DNA from: Bradyrhizobium arachidis
GTDB taxonomy: Bacteria > Pseudomonadota > Alphaproteobacteria > Rhizobiales > Xanthobacteraceae
DNA length: 64,000 nt
Assembly: GCF_015291705.1 (NCBI RefSeq)
Contig: NZ_CP030050.1
Span: 5,208,001-5,272,000 of the forward strand
Direction: 5' to 3'
Shown one piece after another: positions 36,682 through 45,233 of the stretch; the first letter of the stretch is position 1; each line of letters begins with the position of its first letter. Both the position numbers and the translations under genes were made by a program. A model generated the notes under the pieces. The model had not been told where the DNA came from. It saw only the letters and a program-made list of their open reading frames with translations, and ran no database searches.

Positions 36682-37598
36682 ATGGAGAGACGGCTATTGC
36701 CCCATGCGCGGGGGATCGCGCGCGCATCGCAGCCGTGGCGCAAGGCCGCGCTTGGTGCCGTGCTCGCTGTCGGCCTGGTCGCCGCAGCACCGCTGAGCGC
36801 GCACGCCGCCGCACCGGCCGCCTGCGCCGCACTCCAGGAGAAATATCCGGACTGGAAAGGCAAGACGCTCGTCAACGCCATCAACCCGCATACGCCGGGC
36901 TATGAGACGATCGATCCCAAGTATCCCAGCAAGTATATCGGCTTCGACATCGATCTCGGCGAGGCTATCGGCGAGTGCCTCGGCTTCAAGCTGACCTACA
37001 AGCCGGTGACTTTCGCAGCGCTCCTAACCACGCTCGCCGCCGGCCAGGCCGACATCGTGATCTCCGACATCTACGCGACCAAGGAGCGCGCCAAGGCCGC
37101 CGACTTCATCACCTATCGAAGGTGTTCGACGGCGTGCTGGTCGCCAAGGGCAATCCGAAGGGCATCAACGGCATCAACATGTCGATGTGCGGCACGGCGG
37201 CCGCCGAGAACACCGGCTATGTCGAGGTGCCCCTGATCCAGGCGCTGATCCCGGAGTGCAAGAAGGCCGGCAAGCCCGAGCCGACCATCCAGCTCTACGA
37301 CAACAACGCCAACTGCATCCAGGCGATCCTCGCCGGCCGCGCCGATACCTACATCAACGACGTCAACACCGTCGACAGCGCGGTGAAGGCCTATCCGGAC
37401 AAGCTGGAGAAGGCGATCGCGGTGACGATCCCGTATTCGGTCGGCATCGCCGTTCCCAAGGACAAGCCGAAATTCCGCGACGCCGTGCTCGCCGCGCTGA
37501 TCGAGGTGCAGAAGGCCGGCACGCATATGGAGCTTCTGAAGAAGCATGGGTTAGACGTGAACAACTTCAAGGAGCCGGACATTCTGACGGCTGACTGA
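36682..37598 (+). pseudogene. Amino acid/amide ABC transporter binding protein, disrupted by a one-base frameshift
   Basis: A periplasmic binding protein of the family 3 type. ATG 36682 follows AAGGAG and encodes a long signal peptide (core LGAVLAVGLVAAAPLSAHA). The family sequence reads normally to SDIYATKERAKAADFITY near 37116 and then resumes in another frame with KVFDGVLVAKGNPKG from 37119. Inserting one base after TAT at 37116 (TAT-TCG-AAG) restores a single frame of about 305 residues ending at TGA 37598. The lesion is otherwise alone, so this is either a recent mutation or a sequencing error. The downstream transporter overlaps it (TGATG) and is intact. Cysteines in the mature part (CAALQEKY, GECLG, IPECKK, NCIQ) suggest disulfides. 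Confidence 0.82.
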
Positions 37599-39220
37599 TG
37601 TCGCTGTTCCTCCATTACCTGAGCATGCCGTATCTGCTCGAGGGCATCGAGCTCACCCTCGAGGTGACTGCCCTCGGGCTCGGCGGCGGATTGATCCTCG
37701 GATTGATCCTCGCCGGCATGCAGCTCTCGCGCTTCTGGCCTCTGGCGGCGATCGCCCGGGGCTACACCGTGATCTTCCGCGGCACGCCCCTGATCCTCCA
37801 GATGGTGTTCGCCTACGACGCGCTGCCGCATATCGGCATCAAGCTGCCGGCGGTGCTGGCCGCGGGCCTGGCGCTCGCCTGCAACGAGGCGCCGTTCATC
37901 GCGGAAATGCTGCGTGCCGGCGTACTCGGCGTCGATCGCGGACAGCTGACGGCCGGCCAGGCCCTCGGCATGACGCCATCCATCCTGATGCGCCGGGTGA
38001 TCGCTCCGCAGGCGATCCGCACCATGATCCCGGCCTTCGGCAACGAGGCAGTCAGCGCGCTGAAAAACTCCTCGCTCGCTTCCGTCGTCGCGGTGCAGGA
38101 GCTGACCCTGCGATCGACCCAGCTGGCGTCCTCGACCTTCGACTTCTTCTCGATCTTCTTCGCCTCGGGACTGCTGTATCTCGTGCTGACCGCCACCATC
38201 AGCGGCATCCAGCTCTTCGCCGAATGGCTGCTCGACCTCGATCGCACCACGCGCCGCGAGCGGAAGCTCGCCGACTATCTCCCCTGGCGCCGCGTTGAAC
38301 TTGCCACCAAGCTCGACCTTGCCGATGCGGCTGGCGCCGATCCCGAGCCCGCACCGGCTGAGCTGACCGACACCCCGCCGCTGGCCCTGACCCGCGAGGA
38401 ACGCGCCCGCCGCGCCGCGACGATTGCGCGCAACAATATCGCGGTCGAAGCCAAGGACCTCACCAAGAGCTACGGCCCGCAAAAGGTGCTCGACGGCCTC
38501 GATCTCACCGTACGCGTGGGCGAGGTGGTGGCGCTGCTCGGCCCCAGCGGCTCCGGCAAGAGCACGCTGCTCCGCTGTATCAACCATCTCGAGAACTGGG
38601 ACGCTGGCACCATCCGCGTCGGCGGCCGCCGCCTCGGCTTTGGCGAAGATGGCAAGCCGCTGTCGCCGCGCGCCATTGCCAATGAGCGCGCCAGCGTCGG
38701 CGTCGGCATGGTGTTCCAGCAGTTCAATCTGTTCGCCCATCTCTCGGCCAAGGAGAACATCGCCGGTCCCTTGCGCTGGGTCCACGGCATGACCCGCATT
38801 GATGCCGAACGCCGCGCCGCCGAGCTGCTCGACCGGGTCGGGCTCTCGCATCGCGCCGATGCGTTGCCGCGGCATCTGTCCGGCGGCCAGCAGCAACGCG
38901 TCGCCATTGCGCGCGCGCTGGCGCCGAACCCGAGCGTGCTGCTGCTGGACGAGCCGACCTCGGCGCTCGATCCCGAACTCGTCAACGAGGTGCTGGAGGT
39001 GATCCGCCGCCTGGCCATCGATGACGGCCTCACCATGATCATCTCGACACACCAGATCCGCTTTGCCGACGAGGTCGCCGACCGTGTCGCGTTCTTGAGC
39101 GGCGGCGCGATCATCGAGGAGGGACCGGCGCACGAGGTGCTCTCCAATCCCCGCAATCCGCTGACCGCGCGTTTCCTCAGCGTGATGGAAACCGACAAGA
39201 CTCCAGAGGCGGTGCGATGA
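37598..39220 (+). CDS. Fused ABC permease/ATP-binding protein, amino acid or amide uptake
   Basis: A 540-residue natural fusion of both inner-membrane components of a polar amino acid transporter. Residues about 1-220 are a HisM-type permease with the EAA loop GQLTAGQALGMTPSILMRRVIAPQA; a Pro/Ala-rich linker (220-275) leads to a GlnQ-type ATPase with Walker [10 protein letters not shown], signature [14 protein letters not shown], Walker [14 protein letters not shown] and an H-loop histidine in ISTHQIRFA. A homodimer would carry two of each domain. It overlaps the binding protein gene upstream and is followed by amidase genes, so the substrate may be a small amide or amidated amino acid. Confidence 0.9.
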   Translation: MSLFLHYLSMPYLLEGIELTLEVTALGLGGGLILGLILAGMQLSRFWPLAAIARGYTVIFRGTPLILQMVFAYDALPHIGIKLPAVLAAGLALACNEAPFIAEMLRAGVLGVDRGQLTAGQALGMTPSILMRRVIAPQAIRTMIPAFGNEAVSALKNSSLASVVAVQELTLRSTQLASSTFDFFSIFFASGLLYLVLTATISGIQLFAEWLLDLDRTTRRERKLADYLPWRRVELATKLDLADAAGADPEPAPAELTDTPPLALTREERARRAATIARNNIAVEAKDLTKSYGPQKVLDGLDLTVRVGEVVALLGPSGSGKSTLLRCINHLENWDAGTIRVGGRRLGFGEDGKPLSPRAIANERASVGVGMVFQQFNLFAHLSAKENIAGPLRWVHGMTRIDAERRAAELLDRVGLSHRADALPRHLSGGQQQRVAIARALAPNPSVLLLDEPTSALDPELVNEVLEVIRRLAIDDGLTMIISTHQIRFADEVADRVAFLSGGAIIEEGPAHEVLSNPRNPLTARFLSVMETDKTPEAVR

Positions 39221-39263
39221 GCGCTCTCTCCATCACGTTCAAGACCCCCGAAGAGGCCACCTC

Positions 39264-40505
39264 ATGAAGCATGTGACGCTGCCGGTTTCGCCCAAGACCG
39301 TTCACTGGGGCTATTTCTCCAAGAAGGTCGCGCCGGCTCTGACGCTACGCTCGGGAGACCGCGCCACTATCGAGACGCTGACGCATCATGCCAACGACGA
39401 TTATGAACGCATGATCCAGGGCGATCCCGGCGCCGAGAGCGTGTTCCACTGGACGCGTGAGCACAAGGCAGTCGCGCGCCGCGGCTCGGGCCCGGTCGAG
39501 GGCCCGTTCATCCGCGGCGCGGGCGAGGGGATCGGCGTGCATCTGCTCACCGGCCCGGTCGCGATCGAAGGGGCCGAGCCCGGCGACATTCTGGAGGTGC
39601 GGATCCTCGATGTCCGGCCGCGGCCGAGCTGCAGCGCCTGCCACGCCGGCCGCTGCTTCGGCTCCAATGTCGCGGCGAACTGGGGCTTTCACTATCACGA
39701 CCTGATCGAAGAGCCGAAGCCGCGCGAGGTCGTGACCATCTTCGAGCTCGACACCGCGGGCGAGCCCCACGCAAAGGCCGTCTACAACTACGTCTGGACG
39801 CCGCAGACGGACCCCGACGGCATCGTGCATCCGACCATCGACTATCCCGGCGTGCGCGTTGACCACGGCACCATCAAAAAGCGCGAGAACATCCTCTCCA
39901 GCGTGAAGGTGCCTGCGCGACTGCATTTCGGCACCATGGGCCTCGCGCCGTCGGAAGCCGATTTCGTCAGCTCGATCCCGCCGAGCTACACCGGCGGCAA
40001 CATCGATGACTGGCGCATCGGCAAGGGCGCGCGGATGTTCTATCCGGTCGCAGTCCCCGGCGCCTATTTCTCGGTCGGCGATCCCCATGCGGCCCAAGGT
40101 GACAGCGAGCTCGGCGGCACCGCGATCGAGACCTCACTCACCGGCGATTTCGAGTTCATCCTGCACAAGAAAGCTGATCTGGCCGGCACCCATCTCGAAG
40201 GCCTCGACCATCCCATGCTCGAGACCGACCATGCCTGGTCGTTCTACGGCTTCACCTATCCGAACTATCTCGCCGCGCTCGGCGCCGATGCGCAAACCGA
40301 GATTGCCAATCATTCGAGCCTCGACCGTGCGATGCGCGATGCGTTCCGCAAACTCCGGAGATTCCTGATGACGGTGCATCGCCTGAGCGAGGACGAGGCG
40401 ATCTCGCTGCTGTCGGTCGGCGCCGATTTCGGCGTCACCCAGGTCGTCGACGCCAATTGGGGCGTCCACGGCACGATCCGCAAGAGCATTTTCCGATGCG
40501 ACTAA
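39264..40505 (+). CDS. Acetamidase/formamidase family protein
   Basis: A 413-residue enzyme of the FmdA/AmdA family, which hydrolyses short-chain amides (formamide, acetamide) to acid and ammonia in the cytoplasm. Family segments are HWGYFSKKVAPALTLRSGD near the start, FIRGAGEGIGVHLLTGPVAI, GDPHAAQGDSELGGTAIE, and the C-terminal LSEDEAISLLSVGADFGVTQVVD. It carries a cysteine/histidine cluster (CSACHAGRC) in the middle that could bind a metal. ATG 39264 is 43 bases after the transporter stop. A second copy of the same enzyme forms the C-terminal half of the next protein. Confidence 0.9.
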   Translation: MKHVTLPVSPKTVHWGYFSKKVAPALTLRSGDRATIETLTHHANDDYERMIQGDPGAESVFHWTREHKAVARRGSGPVEGPFIRGAGEGIGVHLLTGPVAIEGAEPGDILEVRILDVRPRPSCSACHAGRCFGSNVAANWGFHYHDLIEEPKPREVVTIFELDTAGEPHAKAVYNYVWTPQTDPDGIVHPTIDYPGVRVDHGTIKKRENILSSVKVPARLHFGTMGLAPSEADFVSSIPPSYTGGNIDDWRIGKGARMFYPVAVPGAYFSVGDPHAAQGDSELGGTAIETSLTGDFEFILHKKADLAGTHLEGLDHPMLETDHAWSFYGFTYPNYLAALGADAQTEIANHSSLDRAMRDAFRKLRRFLMTVHRLSEDEAISLLSVGADFGVTQVVDANWGVHGTIRKSIFRCD

Positions 40506-40540
40506 TGCATTGACAGACATTCCGTTTTTGGGATGAACGC

Positions 40541-42970
40541 GTGAAGGACAAGCCCCGCCTGTGGCCCGTCGCGGCGACGGATGATCGCGTGCGGCTGGCA
40601 CGGAGGTTGCTTCGATCGACCGCAATCTGGGTCGATCCGATGAGCTTCCGTCCGTTCACGAGCGAGTCCTACGCGCAAGACGACCGCCCCGAAGCCTGGC
40701 GGGACGTGCTGGCCGCGGTCGGCCTGCAACCCGCGGGCGCCCACAGCTTCTTCGACGGGCACGCGACGGCATCGCATCGCCACGCCGCGGGTGTTGCGCT
40801 GACGCGCATGGCCGCCGGCGCGCAGAGCATCGCGCCGCTCGCGCAAACGCATGAAGACCTTCCGATCGCGCTGATGCCGGTCGAGGACGGCATGGTGCTG
40901 AAGAGCGCTGGCGGCCATCGCATCGTTCCCGTCGGCCATCTCCTGCTGCTGCCGCGCAACGGCGACTGGAGTATCGTGTTCCAGCGTGACATGCGCGCAG
41001 TCGTGCTGTCGGTGACCTCAAAAGCACTGCACGGACGGCTCTCGGGCAAGCCGCGGCTCGGCGAGCCCCGCGTCGTCCCGCCCAGCGGCTTTGCCGATGT
41101 GTTCTCACGCCTGTTGGACGCCACCGCGCGCACGCTCGACACATTGAGCGATGCCGAATGGAATTGGGTCGCGCAGTCTCTCGTCGACCTCCTGCTGACA
41201 CTCGCGCATCAACTTGCGGCCTCGACCTCGGACCCCGGATCGAGCGCGACCCAGGCTGCGCTGCTGCACCGGATCTGCCAGACCATCGAGCGCCGGCTCG
41301 ACGATCCAGATCTGGTGCCGGCGCGCGTGGCGCAGGCCGAGGGCATTTCCGAGCGGTACTTGCAGAAACTGTTCGAGACGGTCGGCGATAACTTTACCCA
41401 CTATGTCCGCGAGCGCAGGCTTCAGCGGGCCTGGGCTGACCTGTCCAATCCGACTGAGGCACATCGCTCGATCTCGGAGATCGCCTACGCATACGGCTTT
41501 GGCGATTCCGCGCATTTCAGCCGCGCCTTTCGCCATCGCTTCGGCCTTCCGCCGCGCGAGTTCCGCCAGCAGGAGGCGGAGCGGGCGACCTCACAGCATG
41601 GCGCAGCGGGACAGCGCGGCTGGCCGCAGGAGGCGCTGGCACAATTGCGCGCGCATCAGAGCGTGGAGGCCCGAAGCAGCATTGCGCGTCCCGGCGCCGA
41701 AGAACGGACGACGGCCGAGCGCAGGCACCACCACCTCCCGGTCGAGGCCAGCCGCGTTCATTGGGGCTATTTCAGCCGCTCGCTGCCGCCGCAGATCGAG
41801 ATTGCTTCCGGCGATACCATCACCATCGAGACGCTGACGCAGCACGCCTCTGATGCTCCCGACATGATGATCGCGGGCGATGCCGGCGCCGAAAGCGTGT
41901 TCGGCTGGACGCGCGACAGGAAGAACGTCGATCGCCGCGGCGCCGGGCCAATGGATGCCAGCGTGTTCGGCCGCGGTGCCGGCGAGGGGTTTGGCGTGCA
42001 CATCTGCACCGGGCCCGTTGCGGTGAAGGATGCCCAGCCCGGCGATGTGCTGGAGGTCCGTATCCTGGACATCGTACCGCGCGCGAGCCGCAATCCCGAC
42101 TACGCCGGCCGTGTGTTCGGCTCCTCCGTCGCGGCATGGTGGGGCTATCACTACAACGAGTTTCTCGGGGGCCCCAAGCCGCGCGAGGCCGTCACGATCT
42201 ACGAGATTTTCGACGACGAGAAAGCTCCGCACGCTCGCGCGCTCTATTCTTACCGCTGGGAGCCGCAGACCGATCCGTTCGGCGTCGTCCACACCACCTA
42301 CGACTATCCCGGCGTCCCCGTCGTATCGGGCACGATCAAGCGCCGACATGCCGTGCTCGACGGCATCCGCATTCCGCTGCGGCCGCATTTTGGCGTCATC
42401 GCGGTGGCGCCGCGCGAGGTCGATTTCGTCGATTCAGTGCCGCCGTCCTATTTCGGCGGCAATCTCGACAATTGGCGGCTGGGGAAGGGGGCGACCGTCT
42501 ATCTTCCGGTCTCCGTGCCCGGCGCGCTGCTGTCCGTCGGCGATCCCCACGCAGCTCAAGGCGACGGCGAACTCAGCGGCACCGCGATCGAATGCTCGAT
42601 GACCGGCACATTCGAGGTGATCCTGCACAAGAAGGCCGATCTCGCCGGTCAGCCCTATGCCGATCTCTCTTATCCCCTGATCGAGACCGCGACCGACTGG
42701 GTGCTGACCGGCTTCAGCCACCCCAACTACCTCGCCGAGTTCGGCGCGCAGGGCCAGAGCGAGGTTTACGCAAAATCCTCTCTCGACCTCGCCATGAAGG
42801 ATGCCTTCCGCAAGATGCGGCGCTTCCTGATGAACGTCAAAGGCCTCAGCGAGGACGAGGCGATCGCGCTGATGTCGGCGGCCGTCGATTTCGGCGTCAC
42901 GCAAGTCGTCGACGGTAATTGGGGCGTGCACGCCATCCTCAGCAAGCGCCTGTTTCAGGAGGCGACTTAA
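40541..42970 (+). CDS. Fusion of AraC-family regulator and acetamidase/formamidase
   Basis: An 809-residue single frame joining two complete proteins. Residues about 35-200 look like the ligand-sensing domain of AraC-type activators (starting FRPFTSESYAQDDRPEAWRD). Residues about 235-345 are the double helix-turn-helix: VAQAEGISERYLQKLF in the first, ISEIAYAYGFGDSAHFSRAF in the second, then FGLPPREFR. After a linker of about 50 residues, an acetamidase domain follows (about 400-805; HWGYFSRSLPPQIEIASGD to LSEDEAIALMSAAVDFGVTQVVD). The GTG start at 40541 has a GGATGA upstream; ATG 40640 is an alternative. No stop or frame disturbance lies at the junction. It could sense and hydrolyse the same amide. 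Regulation of its own operon is inference. Confidence 0.88.
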   Translation: MKDKPRLWPVAATDDRVRLARRLLRSTAIWVDPMSFRPFTSESYAQDDRPEAWRDVLAAVGLQPAGAHSFFDGHATASHRHAAGVALTRMAAGAQSIAPLAQTHEDLPIALMPVEDGMVLKSAGGHRIVPVGHLLLLPRNGDWSIVFQRDMRAVVLSVTSKALHGRLSGKPRLGEPRVVPPSGFADVFSRLLDATARTLDTLSDAEWNWVAQSLVDLLLTLAHQLAASTSDPGSSATQAALLHRICQTIERRLDDPDLVPARVAQAEGISERYLQKLFETVGDNFTHYVRERRLQRAWADLSNPTEAHRSISEIAYAYGFGDSAHFSRAFRHRFGLPPREFRQQEAERATSQHGAAGQRGWPQEALAQLRAHQSVEARSSIARPGAEERTTAERRHHHLPVEASRVHWGYFSRSLPPQIEIASGDTITIETLTQHASDAPDMMIAGDAGAESVFGWTRDRKNVDRRGAGPMDASVFGRGAGEGFGVHICTGPVAVKDAQPGDVLEVRILDIVPRASRNPDYAGRVFGSSVAAWWGYHYNEFLGGPKPREAVTIYEIFDDEKAPHARALYSYRWEPQTDPFGVVHTTYDYPGVPVVSGTIKRRHAVLDGIRIPLRPHFGVIAVAPREVDFVDSVPPSYFGGNLDNWRLGKGATVYLPVSVPGALLSVGDPHAAQGDGELSGTAIECSMTGTFEVILHKKADLAGQPYADLSYPLIETATDWVLTGFSHPNYLAEFGAQGQSEVYAKSSLDLAMKDAFRKMRRFLMNVKGLSEDEAIALMSAAVDFGVTQVVDGNWGVHAILSKRLFQEAT

Positions 42971-42984
42971 CAAGGACATCTCAG

Positions 42985-43368
42985 GTGAAATTCCACATGA
43001 TCAGCGGCGGACCGAAGCCGGTCGCGCCGTTCAGCCACGCGGTGGAGGCCGATGGCTTTGTCTTCGTCACCGGCCAGATGCCGGACACGCCGCAGACGCC
43101 GGGCATGCTGCCCGACGGCATCGTCGCCCAGACCCGTGCGGTGATGGAGAACCTGAAGGTGGTTCTCGCCGGCCTCGATCTCGGCCTCGAGCACGTCGTG
43201 ATGACGCGCATCTATCTGACGCGCTTCAAGGAGGACTACGCCGCGATGAACGAGACCTACCTCACGTTCTTTCCGTCAGATCGGCTGCCGGCCCGCACCT
43301 GCGTCGGCGTCACCGGACTTGCCTATGACGCGCTGATCGAGATCGACCTGGTGTGCCGTCGGCCGTGA
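42985..43368 (+). CDS. RidA family protein (reactive enamine/imine deaminase)
   Basis: A 127-residue YjgF/YER057c/UK114 protein. Conserved segments: PVAPFSHAVEADGFVFVTGQM, the active-site arginine region DRLPARTCVGVTGL, and the final IEIDLVC. Canonical RidA enzymes use that arginine to hydrolyse 2-aminoacrylate and related imines. GTG 42985 has AAGGA upstream; ATG 42997 is the alternative. It lies 14 bases after the AraC-acetamidase gene, at the end of the amide module, where it could deal with amine or imine products; this is inference. Confidence 0.87.
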   Translation: MKFHMISGGPKPVAPFSHAVEADGFVFVTGQMPDTPQTPGMLPDGIVAQTRAVMENLKVVLAGLDLGLEHVVMTRIYLTRFKEDYAAMNETYLTFFPSDRLPARTCVGVTGLAYDALIEIDLVCRRP

Positions 43369-43379
43369 GCTCGGCTTTC

Positions 43380-43456
43380 GTAGCCCAGTGAGCGAAGCGA
43401 TCCCCGGGACCGCCGCTCGCACGAATCCCGGATGTCGCTTCGCTCATCCGGGCTAC
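43380..43456. repeat. Palindromic intergenic repeat
   Basis: GTAGCCCAGTGAGCGAAGCGATCC at the left (shown only in part: GTAGCCCAGTGAGCGAAGCG) pairs with CGCTTCGCTCATCCGGGCTAC at the right end (pairing segment CGCTTCGCTCA...GGGCTAC). It sits just after the RidA gene and could fold as a large hairpin. The sequence type is a familiar dispersed repeat of Bradyrhizobiaceae. Confidence 0.7.
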
Positions 43457-43569
43457 AAGACTACAAGCCCTTGCGGCACCCGATGGGCAAAACACCCAAT
43501 TTGCGGGTCAATCAGTTCACCCAAAAAGATTCTACTTTACCGAAATTCGGCTTTGTCGTAGTCCTGTTT

Positions 43570-44090
43570 CACCTCATCCCTGTCAGAGGGGCGTATCGCG
43601 ATCGTCACGAAACGCGGGATGAATGGCGGTGGACGCAGGCCGCGTCGGCGCGATGAGGATCGCAGGGCGGGAAACCGTGAGCGACGATCTCGCGCATACG
43701 ACCGGTGCGGTCAGCGTACGGTAAAACCGTGTCGTCCTGGCGCCCGGGGTCTGTGCGCCAAGTCTTGCCGTGATGTGTGCTGCCCGACCGGGTGGGCACA
43801 TCAGCCATCTGCAAGGCGACGGGGGCAATAGTGCATCGCTCCCCGGGGAGAGCTCGGCATAAGCCGTAAAGCCACTGCGCAGGGAAGGCCGGGTTGTTTC
43901 CGGCGTCACCTGTATGCCGCTGTGCAAATTTCGTAGCGCATCCTTCGCACAGTGGACCGTGGGTGCCAGCCGGCACCCGGTCTTCCCTGCGCCCTCTGAC
44001 AGAAGAGGGTGTCGAGATGAAGCAACGCTCGGGCGAACCAAGCCGCGAGGGTGCGGATCTATGTCTGCGTGTTGAGATGCAAGTTAGGGC
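43570..44090. repeat. Conserved noncoding element of about 500 bases, possible structured RNA or repeat
   Basis: No acceptable gene lies here on either strand, although a minus-strand frame (43583-44041) is open for 152 codons and such frames are often annotated as hypothetical proteins. Its translation is rich in Arg, Pro, Thr and Ser without a domain. The DNA has short complementary segments (for example around CCGGTGCGGTCAGCGTACGG and GGTGCCAGCCGGCACC) and ends beside a second palindromic repeat. I recall closely similar segments scattered between genes in Bradyrhizobium and Rhodopseudomonas genomes, but could not check. Edges are approximate. Confidence 0.5.
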
Positions 44091-44110
44091 GAGAGGTGAG
44101 GCGTCCAGCC

Positions 44111-44195
44111 GTCATTGCGAGCGAAGCGAAGCAATCCAGAATCTTTCCGCGGAATGACTCTGGATTGCTTCGTCGCAAGAGCTTCGTCGCAATGA
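44111..44195. repeat. Palindromic repeat of the GTCATTGCGAGCGAAGC type
   Basis: GTCATTGCGAGCGAAGCGAA at the left is matched by an inverted, imperfect copy (CTTCGTCGCAATGA) at the right, and inner arms GCAATCCAGA / TCTGGATTGC also pair around a short AT-rich loop. It is a common dispersed palindrome in this bacterial group. Confidence 0.75.
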
Positions 44196-44732
44196 TGATG
44201 TAGAGGGAGCCTCACGACCTCCGTCTCGTGCCCCGGACGCGGCGCATCCACGAGTGGTGCGCTCGACAGCTCCAGACCTCTCTGGCGATCATATGGGACC
44301 GATCTGGGTCACTTCGATTGAATCACGAGTGGGGAGCGGAAACCAGGATTTCGGAGATGCCGATGCGTCCGTCAAAAGTTCCAAGGACCATTGCAGCCAA
44401 CTTGCGGCCTCGTTTCGAACTTAATCGCGCGCTAGCTGCATCACGTCGGAGTGAGGTTCCACACCATTTGCGCCGGCAAGCGGATAGATGTCGAAAGTGA
44501 GGCAACGGAGACCGGCGGGGCGGTGAAGGTTCGGGGTTATTCTCGCGGTCAGATGCGTATCGCATCCCGCGATGTTGGATCGGCATCCGACATCTTGAGT
44601 TCTCTGCCAATCGATGGTTGCGGTTCGACCGGGACGACAGAGATTTTCTGTGTGCCGCCCTCTTTGCTTTCAGCTTTTCCGAGGGCAGCAAAAGCGCCAA
44701 TTCACAACAACAGAGCATCACAGGATTAGCGT
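44196..44732. other. Noncoding stretch before the small membrane protein gene
   Basis: About 540 bases with no gene I can support. A 90-codon plus-strand frame at 44228-44500 has no ribosome binding site and no recognisable features. The first part (GTGCCCCGGACGCGGCGC) again looks like the edge of a dispersed repeat. G+C is lower by eye than in flanking genes. Confidence 0.45.
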
Positions 44733-45233
44733 ATGAGTCCCTTGAGTGAGCAAGACCGAACTACCCCCCATGATCCACTTTACTATGCGCCCCGCCGAAT
44801 TCGCGAGATGTCACGGTCGCCACTATCCGCTCTTGACGACCTGCACTTCGAACCAGACGAGGCCCCCGCTGAGCGGCGCGCTTCAGTCGAGGCGCTCGAG
44901 AATGCAGTCTACCAATCGTTGCGTCGGCCACTCGAGCCTGAGGTCATGGAGAAGCCTTCGACGCCGCGGCGCGTTCGGAATGGGCGCAAGACGTTGTTCG
45001 TGGTGGCGGCCGTTGGCGTCTCGGCGGTCGCGGCGCTGTTCTTTGCCCTGAAGGTTGAGGCTCAACAGGAGTCCGCCATCGCCGCGTCCTTCGCCGCGGC
45101 CGTGCAGTCGATGAAAACCGCGCGGCCACAGCAAAGCGCCGGCCAAACCGTTACGCCCGAGCAGTCCGAACAGCTACTTCAGCAATTCATGGAATGGCGC
45201 CAAAAGACCGGTTCCGCCGAGACGTCGCAATGA
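44733..45233 (+). CDS. Hypothetical single-span membrane protein
   Basis: A 166-residue protein: an acidic and proline-rich cytoplasmic part of about 85 residues, one membrane span (FVVAAVGVSAVAALFFAL, about residues 88-106), then an outer part rich in Gln and Ala (QQESAIAASFAAAVQSMK, then EQSEQLLQQFMEWRQK). The ATG at 44733 has no strong ribosome binding site. Its stop overlaps the start of the binding protein gene, so the two are probably a unit. I recognise no family; it may tether or signal for its neighbour. Confidence 0.65.
   Translation: MSPLSEQDRTTPHDPLYYAPRRIREMSRSPLSALDDLHFEPDEAPAERRASVEALENAVYQSLRRPLEPEVMEKPSTPRRVRNGRKTLFVVAAVGVSAVAALFFALKVEAQQESAIAASFAAAVQSMKTARPQQSAGQTVTPEQSEQLLQQFMEWRQKTGSAETSQ

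Noticed and set aside
43583..44041. A 152-codon minus-strand hypothetical protein
   Set aside because: The translation is low in structure and lies in a segment that looks like a dispersed noncoding repeat; treated as a spurious frame.
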